A stretch of 64,000 nucleotides of DNA from CAWGET01 sp963821715 (GTDB lineage Bacteria > Bacteroidota > Ignavibacteria > Ignavibacteriales > Melioribacteraceae), in assembly GCA_963821715.1 (NCBI GenBank), contig CAWGET010000006.1:558001-622000 (forward strand). The letters run 5' to 3'. The notes beneath the pieces were generated by a model. The model saw nothing but the letters and a program-made list of their open reading frames with translations, was not told the origin of the DNA and did not search any database. A program made the position numbers and the translations under genes. This document shows positions 54,344 to 62,276 of the stretch, piece after piece (the first letter of the stretch is position 1; every line of letters begins with the position of its first letter).

Positions 54344-56471
54344 TATCCTTTTGGTCCTGTACTTCACTATCCCGGTCTTCACCCGATTTATCTTTATTCC
54401 GTTTTTCCATCAGCTCTTTAACGTGCGAAGGAACGCCTTCTTCCTGAAGTTCCGGATCGTGTTCCGGTACAGGATCTACTTTTTTTAGCGGAGGAAGTTC
54501 CTCTCCGTTAATAATTTTATCAATTTCTTCGGCGTCAAGAATTTCCCTGTCTAATAATTCGAGAGAGAGTTTATGAAGTATCTCTATATTATCGGAAAGA
54601 ATTCTCTCCGCTCTTTCCATACAGTTGGTTACGATCGAGCGAATCTCCTGGTCGATCTCTTGCGCAGTTTTTTCGCTGTAATCTTTATGCTGCTGAATCT
54701 CTCTTCCAAGAAATATTTCCTCGTCTTTCTGTCCGTAAGCGAGCGGTCCGAGTTTTTCACTCATTCCCCATTCGCAAACCATCTTTCTCGCGAGGCTCGT
54801 TGCCTTCTCAATATCGTTTCCGGCGCCGGTTGTATATTTATTGAAGATCAGTTTTTCTGCCGCTCTTCCGCCCAAAGCGTAAGTGATTGTAGCTTCAAGA
54901 TAATCTTTTGCATAAGTATGTTTCTCATCAACAGGTAGATAAGTTGTTACGCCAAGCGCGCGTCCTCTCGGGATGATTGTTACTTTATGAACAGGATCGG
55001 CGTCCGGAATCATTCTGGCAACCAAAACGTGTCCGATCTCGTGATAAGAGGTAAGTTTCTTTTCCGATTCGGAAATGATAAGACTTTTTCGCTCTGTTCC
55101 CATCATCACTTTATCTTTCGCTTCTTCAAAATCGAGCATTGTCACTTTAGTTTTATTCATTCTTGCGGCAAGCAAGGCTGCTTCATTTACAAGATTTGCA
55201 AGATCAGCACCCGATAATCCAGGGGTTCCTTTTGCAAGAACTTTCAGATCCACATCCGGATCGAGAGGTATATTTCTTGTGTGGACTTTTAAAATTCCTT
55301 CGCGCCCTTTAACGTCCGGTCTATCAACAACAACCTGCCGGTCAAATCTTCCGGGACGCAGCAGCGCAGGATCGAGTACGTCGGGACGGTTAGTCGCGGC
55401 TATAATTATCAATCCATTATTCTGTTCAAAACCGTCCATTTCCACAAGAAGCTGGTTAAGAGTCTGCTCGCGTTCATCGTGTCCGCCGCCTAAACCTGCT
55501 CCTCTGTGTCTTCCCACAGCGTCAATCTCATCAATAAAAATTATACAGGGAGCGTTGCGTTTACCTTGTTCAAAAAGATCTCTTACACGGCTTGCACCGA
55601 CTCCTACAAACATTTCTACGAAATCCGCGCCGCTTATCGAGAAGAAAGGAACTCCCGCTTCGCCTGCAACCGCTCTGGCAAGCAATGTTTTACCTGTTCC
55701 CGGAGGGCCTAAAAGAAGAACTCCTCTCGGAATTTTTCCGCCAAGTTTCTGGAATCTTGAAGGATCTTTCAAAAATTCAATTACTTCTTCTAATTCCTGT
55801 TTCGCTTCGTCGGCTCCGGCAACGTCTTTAAATGTTACCTTAGTCGAGCTTTCTGTTATAAGTTTAGCTTTGCTTTTACCGAAGTTAAAAATTCCGCGCT
55901 GTCCGCCGCCTCCCGATTGCATTCTTCTGAAAATAAAAATCCACACTGCGATTATTAAAATCCAGGGTAGAAATCCCAGTAAGACAGTCATCCATTCGTT
56001 GGTTTCTTTTACAAAAGAATACTTTATATTTTTTTCATTCCATATTTTTGCTTGTTCTTCCAGGAAAGGTTCGAGTATGGTTACCGAAAAATTCTTTAGC
56101 TTAACATAATTGTTATCGATAAGAATTCTTTCTTCTGCTTTAAGTGTTCCTTCAAAAGTATAATCGTTGATATCCGTCTTAATTATTTTAGCTTCTTCAA
56201 TTTTATCGTTCTGTAAAAGCCTTTCATACACGTCGTAGGGAATTTCATTAGCTCCGGAAGGGCTGGAATTAAAAAACTGCAGAACTATAACTGCCGCTAC
56301 AACCACAGCTCCCCAGCTAAAAACAGTACGTATTACTTTCGACCAGTCAAAATCCCCATCGGGTTTTTTATCGCCGCCGCCTTTTCCTCCGCGCGGTGAT
56401 TTCGGATTCGGAGGTCTGTCGTTATTTTTATTGTTGGACATCTCAAGATATGCTGGTATTAACTTATTCAT
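54327..56471 (-). CDS. ftsH: ATP-dependent zinc metalloprotease FtsH
   Basis: The 714 residues have two membrane helices flanking a periplasmic domain (about 48-68 and 160-180). The AAA module carries Walker A GPPGTGKT and the Walker B/SRH region FIDEIDAVGRHRGAGLGGGHDEREQTLNQLL. The M41 protease has the zinc site HEIGH (H477-H481, in place of the common HEAGH). It degrades misfolded membrane proteins and regulators. The start is uncertain between 56471 and the ATG at 56441 (MSNNKNNDRP); the latter is closer to the family's usual N-terminus. It is cotranscribed with hpt and tilS, a common pairing. Confidence 0.97.
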   Translation of the reverse strand: MNKLIPAYLEMSNNKNNDRPPNPKSPRGGKGGGDKKPDGDFDWSKVIRTVFSWGAVVVAAVIVLQFFNSSPSGANEIPYDVYERLLQNDKIEEAKIIKTDINDYTFEGTLKAEERILIDNNYVKLKNFSVTILEPFLEEQAKIWNEKNIKYSFVKETNEWMTVLLGFLPWILIIAVWIFIFRRMQSGGGGQRGIFNFGKSKAKLITESSTKVTFKDVAGADEAKQELEEVIEFLKDPSRFQKLGGKIPRGVLLLGPPGTGKTLLARAVAGEAGVPFFSISGADFVEMFVGVGASRVRDLFEQGKRNAPCIIFIDEIDAVGRHRGAGLGGGHDEREQTLNQLLVEMDGFEQNNGLIIIAATNRPDVLDPALLRPGRFDRQVVVDRPDVKGREGILKVHTRNIPLDPDVDLKVLAKGTPGLSGADLANLVNEAALLAARMNKTKVTMLDFEEAKDKVMMGTERKSLIISESEKKLTSYHEIGHVLVARMIPDADPVHKVTIIPRGRALGVTTYLPVDEKHTYAKDYLEATITYALGGRAAEKLIFNKYTTGAGNDIEKATSLARKMVCEWGMSEKLGPLAYGQKDEEIFLGREIQQHKDYSEKTAQEIDQEIRSIVTNCMERAERILSDNIEILHKLSLELLDREILDAEEIDKIINGEELPPLKKVDPVPEHDPELQEEGVPSHVKELMEKRNKDKSGEDRDSEVQDQKDNGENR

Positions 56472-56488
56472 TCTGATTTTATTCTCCG

Positions 56489-57049
56489 TTAATCTTCTAA
56501 TACATAAATAGATCTCAGGTTCCTGAATTTCTGCGCGTAATCCAAGCCATAACCTATCACAAATTTATCTTCTATATTAAAGCCAATATAATCAATTTTT
56601 ATATCATATTTAATGCTATCCGGTTTAACTAAAAGTGAAGCAACTTTTAAGCTTGCCGGTTTTCTCGTTCCCATCAATTTTTCAATGTAGCTTATCGAAA
56701 GTCCGCTGTCGACAATATCTTCAACAATAATCACGTGCCTGTCGGTAATATCGGCGTTTAATTCTTTCAGCATTTTTACTTCGCCGGAAGATATTTTGGC
56801 ATCGCCGTAACTCGATAATTTGAAAAAATCGATCTCGCACTTTATTCCTATTTCTTTAATCAAATCGGACATAAAAATAAAAGAACCGTTTAAAATTCCA
56901 ATAAAGATTGGAAGTTTCCCTTTATATTCATCCGAAATTTCCTCAGCTAATTCAGTTATTCTCTTTCTAATATCATCTTCGGTTATCAAAGGAATAAACT
57001 TTTCATTACCAACATAAAAAAAGTCGCTTCCGTTCTCTATCTTATCCAT
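56489..57049 (-). CDS. hpt: Hypoxanthine phosphoribosyltransferase
   Basis: The enzyme salvages hypoxanthine or guanine to the nucleotide with PRPP. The 186 residues contain PIFIGILNGSFIFMSDLI, the PRPP loop VIIVEDIVDSGLS and DYIGFNIEDKFVIGYGLDYAQKFRNL, all family signatures. The start overlaps the end of tilS by 13 nt. tilS-hpt-ftsH is a frequent gene order. Confidence 0.95.
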   Translation of the reverse strand: MDKIENGSDFFYVGNEKFIPLITEDDIRKRITELAEEISDEYKGKLPIFIGILNGSFIFMSDLIKEIGIKCEIDFFKLSSYGDAKISSGEVKMLKELNADITDRHVIIVEDIVDSGLSISYIEKLMGTRKPASLKVASLLVKPDSIKYDIKIDYIGFNIEDKFVIGYGLDYAQKFRNLRSIYVLED

Positions 57050-58392
57050 AATTTGTATTTTCTCTCAGTATTGTCATTCACTTTATAACGGTCGTCTATC
57101 CTTAAACCAACAACCCATATAATATTGTTCCGGTTAATAAGGACAAATTGTTCTTTTTTATTATTCGCCGGAATTTTCTGTTCATTTAGGAAATCTGATA
57201 CTTTTTTAAAATTTTTCATTCCCAAAGGAATAAATTTATCCCCGTATTTCCATCTACGCAATATAAAAATATCATCTGTATTATCAGCGGAAATTATTTC
57301 AAAATCGTTCTTTTTCCCGTTTATTATTTCATTTTTCGCTTCATCAATCCCGATTTCCCGTGTTCCTATAATACTTTTTTCTCCCAAACGTAATTCCACC
57401 GGTTCATTATTTTCGAGAATCTTTTTTTTTGTGATTAAGACAAAACCTCTTTCTTTAATAGCTGAAAGACCTTTCCCCAAATCAATCTCTTTTCCGGTTT
57501 GAAGATGGAAGACCCTTTTTATTTTTATATAATTTTCAAAGTTAAGAGTGTAGCTATATTTTTTTTTCAAAATAAATTTTAATAGAGCGCCAAGCGATTC
57601 CTCGTCATCTTCCAAAATAGAATCTCTTATCTTTAGATTCTCTCCTTCTTCCTCAACAAATGTTTCGAATATCTGTTTAGTATATTTTTGGATAATTTTT
57701 TCACTCTCTTCAAAAATTCTTGAAGAAGAGAAAATTGTTTGATGAAGCGAGGGATTAATCGATTCAAGCAAAGGGATGACTTCATTCCTCAAATAATTTC
57801 TTTCGTAATTGTTGGATGAATTACTTTCATCCGTTTTAAAACTTTGTCCGAGATGATTTAAATAGTCAAGAATTTCTTCTCTCGAGATATGCAGAAATGG
57901 TCTTATTATATTTTCCCGCTTTGCGGGAATTCCGCTCAATCCAGCTAGTCCGGTTCCCTTAATCAATTTATGAAGAACGGTTTCCGTGTTATCGCCAAGG
58001 TTGTGCGCAGTTACAATTTTATCGCAATTATTTTTCAAAGCTATTTTTTGAAGATTAAAATAGCGCAGCTCCCGCGCCGCTTCTTCTATAGAATATTTTT
58101 TTTCTTCAGCGTATTTCTTAACATCCGCTTTTATGGAATAGAATTCAACGTCGAGTTCGATGCAAAGCTTTCTGCAAAATTCTTCGTCGCCGTCTGCTTC
58201 CTTTCCGCGAAGCTGATGGTTAATATGCGCCGCCGCTATTTTAATTCCGAGTTTATCTTTTTTTTGATGAAGAAACCTGAGCGCAAAAACAGAATCGGCA
58301 CCGCCGCTTAAAGCTATCAGCAACTTATCGCCTTCTTCAAATAATTTCTTTTCTTTAATTAGAAGAAAAATTTTTTCTTCAACTTTTTTCAT
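57037..58392 (-). CDS. tilS: tRNA(Ile)-lysidine synthetase
   Basis: TilS makes lysidine at the wobble base of the AUA-reading tRNA-Ile, which is essential for correct decoding. The PP-loop LIALSGGADSVFAL is near residue 25-38, AAHINHQLRGKEADGDEEFC follows, and the C-terminal TilS domain (from ~350; LRRWKYGDKFIPLGMKNFKKVSDFL) is present. ATG at 58392 shares its A with the ribE stop (TGATG) and is preferred over TTG at 58395. The length is 451 residues. Confidence 0.95.
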   Translation of the reverse strand: MKKVEEKIFLLIKEKKLFEEGDKLLIALSGGADSVFALRFLHQKKDKLGIKIAAAHINHQLRGKEADGDEEFCRKLCIELDVEFYSIKADVKKYAEEKKYSIEEAARELRYFNLQKIALKNNCDKIVTAHNLGDNTETVLHKLIKGTGLAGLSGIPAKRENIIRPFLHISREEILDYLNHLGQSFKTDESNSSNNYERNYLRNEVIPLLESINPSLHQTIFSSSRIFEESEKIIQKYTKQIFETFVEEEGENLKIRDSILEDDEESLGALLKFILKKKYSYTLNFENYIKIKRVFHLQTGKEIDLGKGLSAIKERGFVLITKKKILENNEPVELRLGEKSIIGTREIGIDEAKNEIINGKKNDFEIISADNTDDIFILRRWKYGDKFIPLGMKNFKKVSDFLNEQKIPANNKKEQFVLINRNNIIWVVGLRIDDRYKVNDNTERKYKLWIR

Positions 58393-59027
58393 CAATAGCC
58401 TAAATCTTTAAGCCGGTCTTCAGTAATGCCGGATGCCGATTTTTTGTTTATCATTCTGTCAACATATTTTCCAAGCACGTCGAACTCGAGATTCACTTTG
58501 TCGCTAATTCTTCGATATTTAAAATTCGTATTTTCCCAAGAATGCGGAATGACCGAAATCGTGAAATCATTATTTGTAAAATCCACCACAGTTAAACTAA
58601 CTCCGTCAACTGCAATAGAACCGACGTGAATAATATATCTTTCAAATTCCGAAGGATAGTTTATCTTCATCAAAAAACTTGAAGATAATTTTTTTATATC
58701 GACTATTTTCCCTGTTGTATCAACGTGGCCAAGCACAAAATGGCCGCCGAGTTTTTTTGCTAATGTTAAAGAACTTTCTAGATTTATTTTGTCATTTATT
58801 TTTAGATGATCAAGATTTGTTTTCTTCAGCGTTTCTTCTACCGCTTCAACAGCGAAGAAATTTTTTCCGAGTTCAACAACCGTCTGGCATACTCCGTTTA
58901 CATTTATACTTTCGCCCATTGATGCGGCGGCTGCAACCGATTCTGAGTTTATAGTTATTTTTTTCCCGCCGCCAATCGACTGAATATTTTTAACGCTTCC
59001 AACTTCCTCAATCAAACCTGTGAACAT
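58392..59027 (-). CDS. ribE: Riboflavin synthase alpha chain
   Basis: This enzyme converts two lumazine molecules to riboflavin. The 211 residues contain MFTGLIEEVGSV at the start and two repeated lumazine-binding domains (about 1-95 and 96-195; ESINVNGVCQTV and GSIAVDGVSLTVV), with GHFVLGHVDTTGKI between. The start overlaps the ribD stop by 1 nt. A short disordered C-terminal tail follows the second repeat. Confidence 0.96.
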   Translation of the reverse strand: MFTGLIEEVGSVKNIQSIGGGKKITINSESVAAAASMGESINVNGVCQTVVELGKNFFAVEAVEETLKKTNLDHLKINDKINLESSLTLAKKLGGHFVLGHVDTTGKIVDIKKLSSSFLMKINYPSEFERYIIHVGSIAVDGVSLTVVDFTNNDFTISVIPHSWENTNFKYRRISDKVNLEFDVLGKYVDRMINKKSASGITEDRLKDLGY

Positions 59028-60115
59028 TATTCTCTCCTGTAAATCAATAAAGCGTCGTTTCCAATCTGTCTTACCTCTTTTAACTTCAATTCCATTGCCT
59101 TATCCATTTTTCCGATACCGATTTTTTCAATCGATGATATTCCTTCGCCCAAAATTTTCGGACCGGTAAATAAGTAAATTTCATCAAACAATTTATTGCG
59201 AATGAAAGAAGAAAAAACTTTGCCTCCTCCTTCAACTAGTATGGATGTTATTCCGCGGTTATGTAATTTTTCTAAAATATCTAAAATATTTAGATTACCG
59301 CTTTCATCTTCTTTAACAAATAAAACTTCAGTGTCGTTCAGTCTTGAATTATTCAAACTTTCTTCATCGGTTTTTTTATTCTCCGAAGCGACAATAATAT
59401 TTTTTCCGTCAGTCTTCCTGAATATCTTCAGACCGGAATCGAGTTCTAAATTTTTATCCAATATAACTCTAACCGGATCTCTTCCTTCAGACAGCCGGAC
59501 ATCCAACCCCGGATTATCTTTTAAAGCGGTATTTTTCCCAATTAATACGGCATCGTACTCGCTTCTCATCTTATGAACAAACTTTCTCGATTCCTCGGAA
59601 GTTATCCATTTCGAATATCCGTCCGCATCTGCAATTTTCCCGTCAATTGTTTGAGCAACTTTTAATGTAACATAAGGTTGGTTCTGCCGCCTGGACTTAA
59701 AAAAAAATTTGTTCAGTTCTTCGCACTCAGCTTTTAAAACATCCGCTTTTACTTCTATGCCAGCGGTACGCAAACGTTCAATTCCTTTCCCGTTTACAAG
59801 TGGATCCGGATCCTTACTGCCAATCACAACTTTTGAAATTTTTTGTTTTATTATTTCATCAGCGCATGGAGGAGTTTTTCCGTAATGCGAACAAGGTTCC
59901 AGATTTACATAAAGCGTGGCGCCTTCAATGCTTTCATTTGCAGAATTTATCGCGTTTATTTCCGCGTGCGCTTCTCCAAATTTTTCGTGGTAACCCTGCC
60001 CAATTATTCTACCATCTTTTACAATAACGGCTCCTACAAGAGGGTTGGGGCTTACAGCGCCCCTTCCTTTTTCTGCAAGTTTAAGCGTTAAATTTATGTA
60101 ATTTTCATCGGACAA
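59027..60115 (-). CDS. ribD: Riboflavin biosynthesis bifunctional deaminase/reductase
   Basis: The 362 residues have an N-terminal cytidine-deaminase-like zinc domain (about 1-145) with HAEINAI and PCSHYGKTPPCADEII, which bind zinc. A C-terminal NADPH reductase domain (about 146-360; VTLKVAQTIDGKIAD, SILVEGGGKVFSSF) follows. It carries out steps two and three of riboflavin synthesis. ribE follows directly. No FMN riboswitch is seen upstream, consistent with ribD sitting inside a longer operon behind greA (2-nt gap). Confidence 0.96.
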   Translation of the reverse strand: MSDENYINLTLKLAEKGRGAVSPNPLVGAVIVKDGRIIGQGYHEKFGEAHAEINAINSANESIEGATLYVNLEPCSHYGKTPPCADEIIKQKISKVVIGSKDPDPLVNGKGIERLRTAGIEVKADVLKAECEELNKFFFKSRRQNQPYVTLKVAQTIDGKIADADGYSKWITSEESRKFVHKMRSEYDAVLIGKNTALKDNPGLDVRLSEGRDPVRVILDKNLELDSGLKIFRKTDGKNIIVASENKKTDEESLNNSRLNDTEVLFVKEDESGNLNILDILEKLHNRGITSILVEGGGKVFSSFIRNKLFDEIYLFTGPKILGEGISSIEKIGIGKMDKAMELKLKEVRQIGNDALLIYRRE

Positions 60116-60117
60116 GT

Positions 60118-60588
60118 TTATTCGATATTTAGGATCTCAAATTCAATTAAACCGGCGGGTACTTTGGCTTGAGTTTTTTCGCCTAATTTTTTCCCCATTA
60201 AGGCTTTGCCTACAGGTGAAGTTAAACTTATTTTTCCTTCCTCAAGATTAGCCTCTTCGGGTGAAACAAGTTTGTATTCGAAGGTTTTTTTGTTATTTAA
60301 ATTTTTTACTTTCACTTTGGATAAAATATGAACTTCATCTTTTGGAAATTCGGATGTATCTATTATTCTAGCTTTAGATAACAACTCTTCCATCTTACTT
60401 ATTTTTAATTCAAATAATCCTTGTTCATCTTTAGCCGCGTCGTATTCTGCGTTCTCCGAAAGGTCTCCGTGGGATCTGGCTTCCGCTATTCTTTCAGCCA
60501 TAGCTTTTCTTCCGTTGGTTTTCATTTCGTTTAATTCTTTTTCCAGTTCCCGCAGCCGTTCTCTGGTAAGATATACAAAAGCGCTCAC
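60118..60588 (-). CDS. greA: Transcription elongation factor GreA
   Basis: GreA rescues backtracked RNA polymerase by stimulating transcript cleavage. I place the start at the GTG at 60588 (VSAFVYLTRERLRELEKEL), with AAGGAC about 9 nt ahead. The longer reading frame to 60687 passes through the terminator at 60622-60651 and is not credible. The 156 residues match the family, with the coiled coil tip RSHGDLSENAEYDAAKDEQ and the C-terminal FKBP-like domain (SPVGKALMGKKLGE). It is the first gene of the ribD-ribE-tilS-hpt-ftsH series. Confidence 0.94.
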   Translation of the reverse strand: MSAFVYLTRERLRELEKELNEMKTNGRKAMAERIAEARSHGDLSENAEYDAAKDEQGLFELKISKMEELLSKARIIDTSEFPKDEVHILSKVKVKNLNNKKTFEYKLVSPEEANLEEGKISLTSPVGKALMGKKLGEKTQAKVPAGLIEFEILNIE

Positions 60589-60621
60589 TTTAAAAGTCCT
60601 TAATATTTTTATTGAGTAAAA

Positions 60622-60651
60622 AAAAAGCGCCACTGCTTTTTTTGCAGTGGC
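60622..60651 (-). terminator. Terminator after the 60732-61028 gene
   Basis: GCCACTGC and GCAGTGGC (60629-60636 and 60644-60651) form a perfect stem with a 7-nt loop. On the minus strand it is followed by GC and about nine T. Confidence 0.85.
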
Positions 60652-60731
60652 ACAACAAAAATTAATAAAAAAGGGATTAGTATTCAAGTTAAAAGAGAAA
60701 GCGGTAAATGATTAATGAATAATCGATCGGA

Positions 60732-61028
60732 TTATTCATCAAACAGAATACCCTCGTTTCTTAGTTTATTCAAAAAATCAAGAGCGGTAAATGTAGCTAT
60801 GGAAAATTCTTCGGAGTCCGGTTTTTTTATCAAAAGTTTAACTTTATTAACATTAGGATAAATTTCGATTATTGCGCTGTCTTCTCTATCAATATTAAAA
60901 TAATTTTTGATTCCGTTCGTCAACCGGCTTCCATAATAAAATACTACTTTATCAGGATCATCCTTGACCATTTTAGAAATTAAGTTCTTTGCTTCAGCAA
61001 GCCGGTTTTTTTCAATCTCGCTAAACAT
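60732..61028 (-). CDS. Hypothetical protein, 98 residues
   Basis: This small soluble protein has a helical start (FSEIEKNRLAEAKNLISKMVKDDPDK), a strand-rich middle (VVFYYGSRLTNGIKNYFNIDREDSAIIEIYPNVNKVKLLIKK) and a helical end. There are no Cys, no signal and no membrane helix. It has its own terminator and lies between greA and the tRNA-Asn array. I do not recognise a family. Confidence 0.55.
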   Translation of the reverse strand: MFSEIEKNRLAEAKNLISKMVKDDPDKVVFYYGSRLTNGIKNYFNIDREDSAIIEIYPNVNKVKLLIKKPDSEEFSIATFTALDFLNKLRNEGILFDE

Positions 61029-61201
61029 TAAAGCCCTATGCTAAATAGAAATAGAAATTAAAAGAAATATTAATAGGAAAGTTACAAAATTATATTTTTA
61101 TATAACAAAAATTTTACAACGTTTAGCTTTAGATTGTTCCTCGCGTAAAAGGAATTCTTTAAAAAGCCCTTGTTTAAAATTATTATTCTATCTAAAAAAA
61201 G

Positions 61202-61227
61202 AAAAGCCTCGTTTATACGAGGCTTTT
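61202..61227 (-). terminator. Terminator copy A of the tRNA-Asn array
   Basis: AAAAGCCTCGT (61202-61212) is complementary to ACGAGGCTTTT (61217-61227). On the minus strand a T-rich tail (CTTTTTTT) follows. Copies B and C lie at 61609 and 61738. Confidence 0.88.
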
Positions 61228-61285
61228 GCTCCGCGAGTAAGATTCGAACTTACATCCCGAACGAGTTCGGGATAACAGCCGAAGG
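61228..61285 (-). repeat. tRNA-Asn-like 3' tail, copy A
   Basis: Read on the minus strand, this 58-nt tail has the 5' anticodon strand and part of the anticodon loop (TTCGGCTGTTA), then TCCCGAACTCGTTCGGGA (a palindrome at 61255-61272), then TGTAAGTTCGAATCTTAC and CTCGCGGAGC (T arm and 3' acceptor). In the real tRNA-Asn the palindrome position is held by 10 nt. The D arm and 5' acceptor are absent, so it cannot be a working tRNA. Confidence 0.85.
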
Positions 61286-61289
61286 AAAA

Positions 61290-61547
61290 TCAGAGTTTCT
61301 TTTCGCCTGAAATTATTCTCTCAATCATTATTGAACTTTTCCAAGATTTAATTTTTCTTTCTGTTCTTTGAGCTTCACGTTTTGATTCATATTCTTTGAT
61401 GAAAACAATTTCCCAAGGTCGGTATTTTGAAGTAAACCCCTTCTCAATTGAATTGTGATACTCTAACCTTCTTAAAGGATTATTGGATATTCCAACGTAG
61501 AATTTCTCGGCAGGGAGTGATTTTAATATGTAAAGGAAATGTTTCAT
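61290..61547 (-). CDS. Small GIY-YIG nuclease in the tRNA-Asn array
   Basis: The 85-residue protein begins MKHFLYILKSLPAEKFYVGISNN, which carries the GIY-YIG motif pair (YIL and YVG), then PLRRLEYHN with the catalytic Arg, and REAQRTERKIKSWKS with a candidate catalytic Glu. It matches the small single-domain GIY-YIG (YhbQ-like) group. The ATG at 61547 is preferred over TTG at 61553. The stop lies 4 nt from the tRNA-like tail A. Upstream, within 5-30 nt of the start, is a terminator-like hairpin (61552-61577). Its placement with tRNA tails suggests a mobile or homing role, which is inference. Confidence 0.8.
   Translation of the reverse strand: MKHFLYILKSLPAEKFYVGISNNPLRRLEYHNSIEKGFTSKYRPWEIVFIKEYESKREAQRTERKIKSWKSSIMIERIISGEKKL
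61312..61321. repeat. 10-bp direct repeat, 3' copy in the GIY-YIG gene
   Basis: ATTATTCTCT (plus strand) within the last codons of the GIY-YIG gene, identical to 61592-61601. Recombination between them would delete 280 bp. Confidence 0.7.
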
Positions 61548-61551
61548 AAAC

Positions 61552-61577
61552 AAAAAATCCCAATTTATATCGGGATT
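61552..61577 (-). terminator. Terminator-like hairpin before the GIY-YIG start
   Basis: On the minus strand, AATCCC and GGGATT (61556-61561 and 61572-61577) form a stem, followed by six T. It ends 5 nt before the ATG, so it may limit entry of upstream transcripts into the gene. Confidence 0.45.
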
Positions 61578-61591
61578 AAATTCTTGCTCAT

Positions 61592-61601
61592 ATTATTCTC
61601 T
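61592..61601. repeat. 10-bp direct repeat, 5' copy before the GIY-YIG gene
   Basis: ATTATTCTCT, the partner of 61312-61321, lies between terminator B and the GIY-YIG gene. Confidence 0.7.
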
Positions 61602-61608
61602 AAAATAG

Positions 61609-61634
61609 AAAAGCCTCGGTTATACGAGGCTTTT
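61609..61634 (-). terminator. Terminator copy B of the tRNA-Asn array
   Basis: AAAAGCCTCG and CGAGGCTTTT around GTTATA form a strong stem, as in copy A. It follows tRNA-like tail B on the minus strand. Confidence 0.85.
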
Positions 61635-61692
61635 GCTTCGCGAGAAAGATTCGAACTTACATCCCGAACGAGTTCGGGATAACAGCCGAAGG
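61635..61692 (-). repeat. tRNA-Asn-like 3' tail, copy B
   Basis: It has the same 58-nt organisation as copy A, including the palindrome (61662-61679). Two base changes are seen: TTTCTCGCGAAGC replaces TTACTCGCGGAGC. Confidence 0.85.
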
Positions 61693-61729
61693 AAAAATCA
61701 GAGTATCGCTTCACCTGAAATTATACTTT
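61693..61729 (-). pseudogene. Remnant 3' end of a second GIY-YIG gene
   Basis: On the minus strand the DNA reads ATA ATT TCA GGT GAA GCG ATA CTC TGA (IISGEAIL and stop), aligned to IISGEKKL and stop of the intact gene, then TTTTTCCTTCGGC as in unit A. Its upstream edge (TTTTAAAGTATAAT) fits a junction of the two AGAGAATAAT direct repeats with two changes, so the body was probably lost by recombination between them. Confidence 0.75.
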
Positions 61730-61737
61730 AAAATAGT

Positions 61738-61762
61738 AAAGCCCCGGTTATACGAGGCTTTT
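61738..61762 (-). terminator. Terminator copy C, after tRNA-Asn
   Basis: AAAGCCCCGG...ACGAGGCTTTT: on the minus strand the stem is imperfect compared with copies A and B because of one changed arm base. It directly follows the intact tRNA-Asn. Confidence 0.75.
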
Positions 61763-61763
61763 G

Positions 61764-61835
<72 letters not shown>

Positions 61836-62276
61836 ATTAATATTTTGAACTGCTAATTTAATTTGATTTTCATTTTTTGTCAAGCTATAATAAAAATTTT
61901 TAATATTTTTTTTGGCTTTTAGCAGCATTAGTAGAATTAATAGGCTTAGCTCCAGAAACTTAATGTTAACAATTAAAATATTTGAAATATTTGATGAATA
62001 CGGTTAAACCAAAGCGACTTCTATCAGTCTCTCATACGGTCGAAGCTCAGACCAAATTTTCACCACATTCCCGTTTCTCCCTTTCCCTGCTTTTTTCATT
62101 CCAAAAAATAATATTCCAACTATTGAGAAAGTCATAACTTTTCGATATCCTGATTTATTAAGTTATGTCTCCTAATCAAGAAATTTTTCCTTATTTACTT
62201 CCTGTAAAATTTAGGCACACTAATTGTTAATATTAAGGGATTTATATTAAAGACATTATTATAAAAGGACAATGTT
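61836..62276. other. Intergenic region before the mutase gene
   Basis: This is 441 bases. Apart from the doubtful ORF at 62004-62135, I see AT-rich DNA and no repeat or RNA gene. Confidence 0.5.
62004..62135 (-). CDS. Possible small ORF, 43 residues
   Basis: This minus-strand frame begins MTFSIVGILFFGMKKAGKGRNG and ends WSELRPYERLIEVALV. The second half looks protein-like and could be the end of a degraded gene. No good ribosome site is close to the ATG. Low confidence. Confidence 0.2.
   Translation of the reverse strand: MTFSIVGILFFGMKKAGKGRNGNVVKIWSELRPYERLIEVALV

Noticed and set aside
55075..56109. 344-residue plus-strand ORF opposite ftsH
   Set aside because: It is fully antisense to the conserved AAA and membrane parts of FtsH; its Ser/Pro/Arg-rich sequence has no domain.
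60116..60117. FMN riboswitch before ribD
   Set aside because: Only 2 nt separate greA and ribD; ribD lies within an operon.
60629..60635. GCCACTG, similar to the B12-box core of cobalamin riboswitches
   Set aside because: It is one arm of a perfect terminator hairpin with a T tail; no other riboswitch element is near and the gene downstream is greA.
61228..61692. Two further tRNA-Asn genes
   Set aside because: The tails lack the D arm and 5' acceptor strand, and the anticodon stem cannot close.
61202..61762. CRISPR-like array of three repeats
   Set aside because: The repeats are terminator hairpins and tRNA tails of unequal spacing, with a coding gene between; no spacer pattern and no cas genes.
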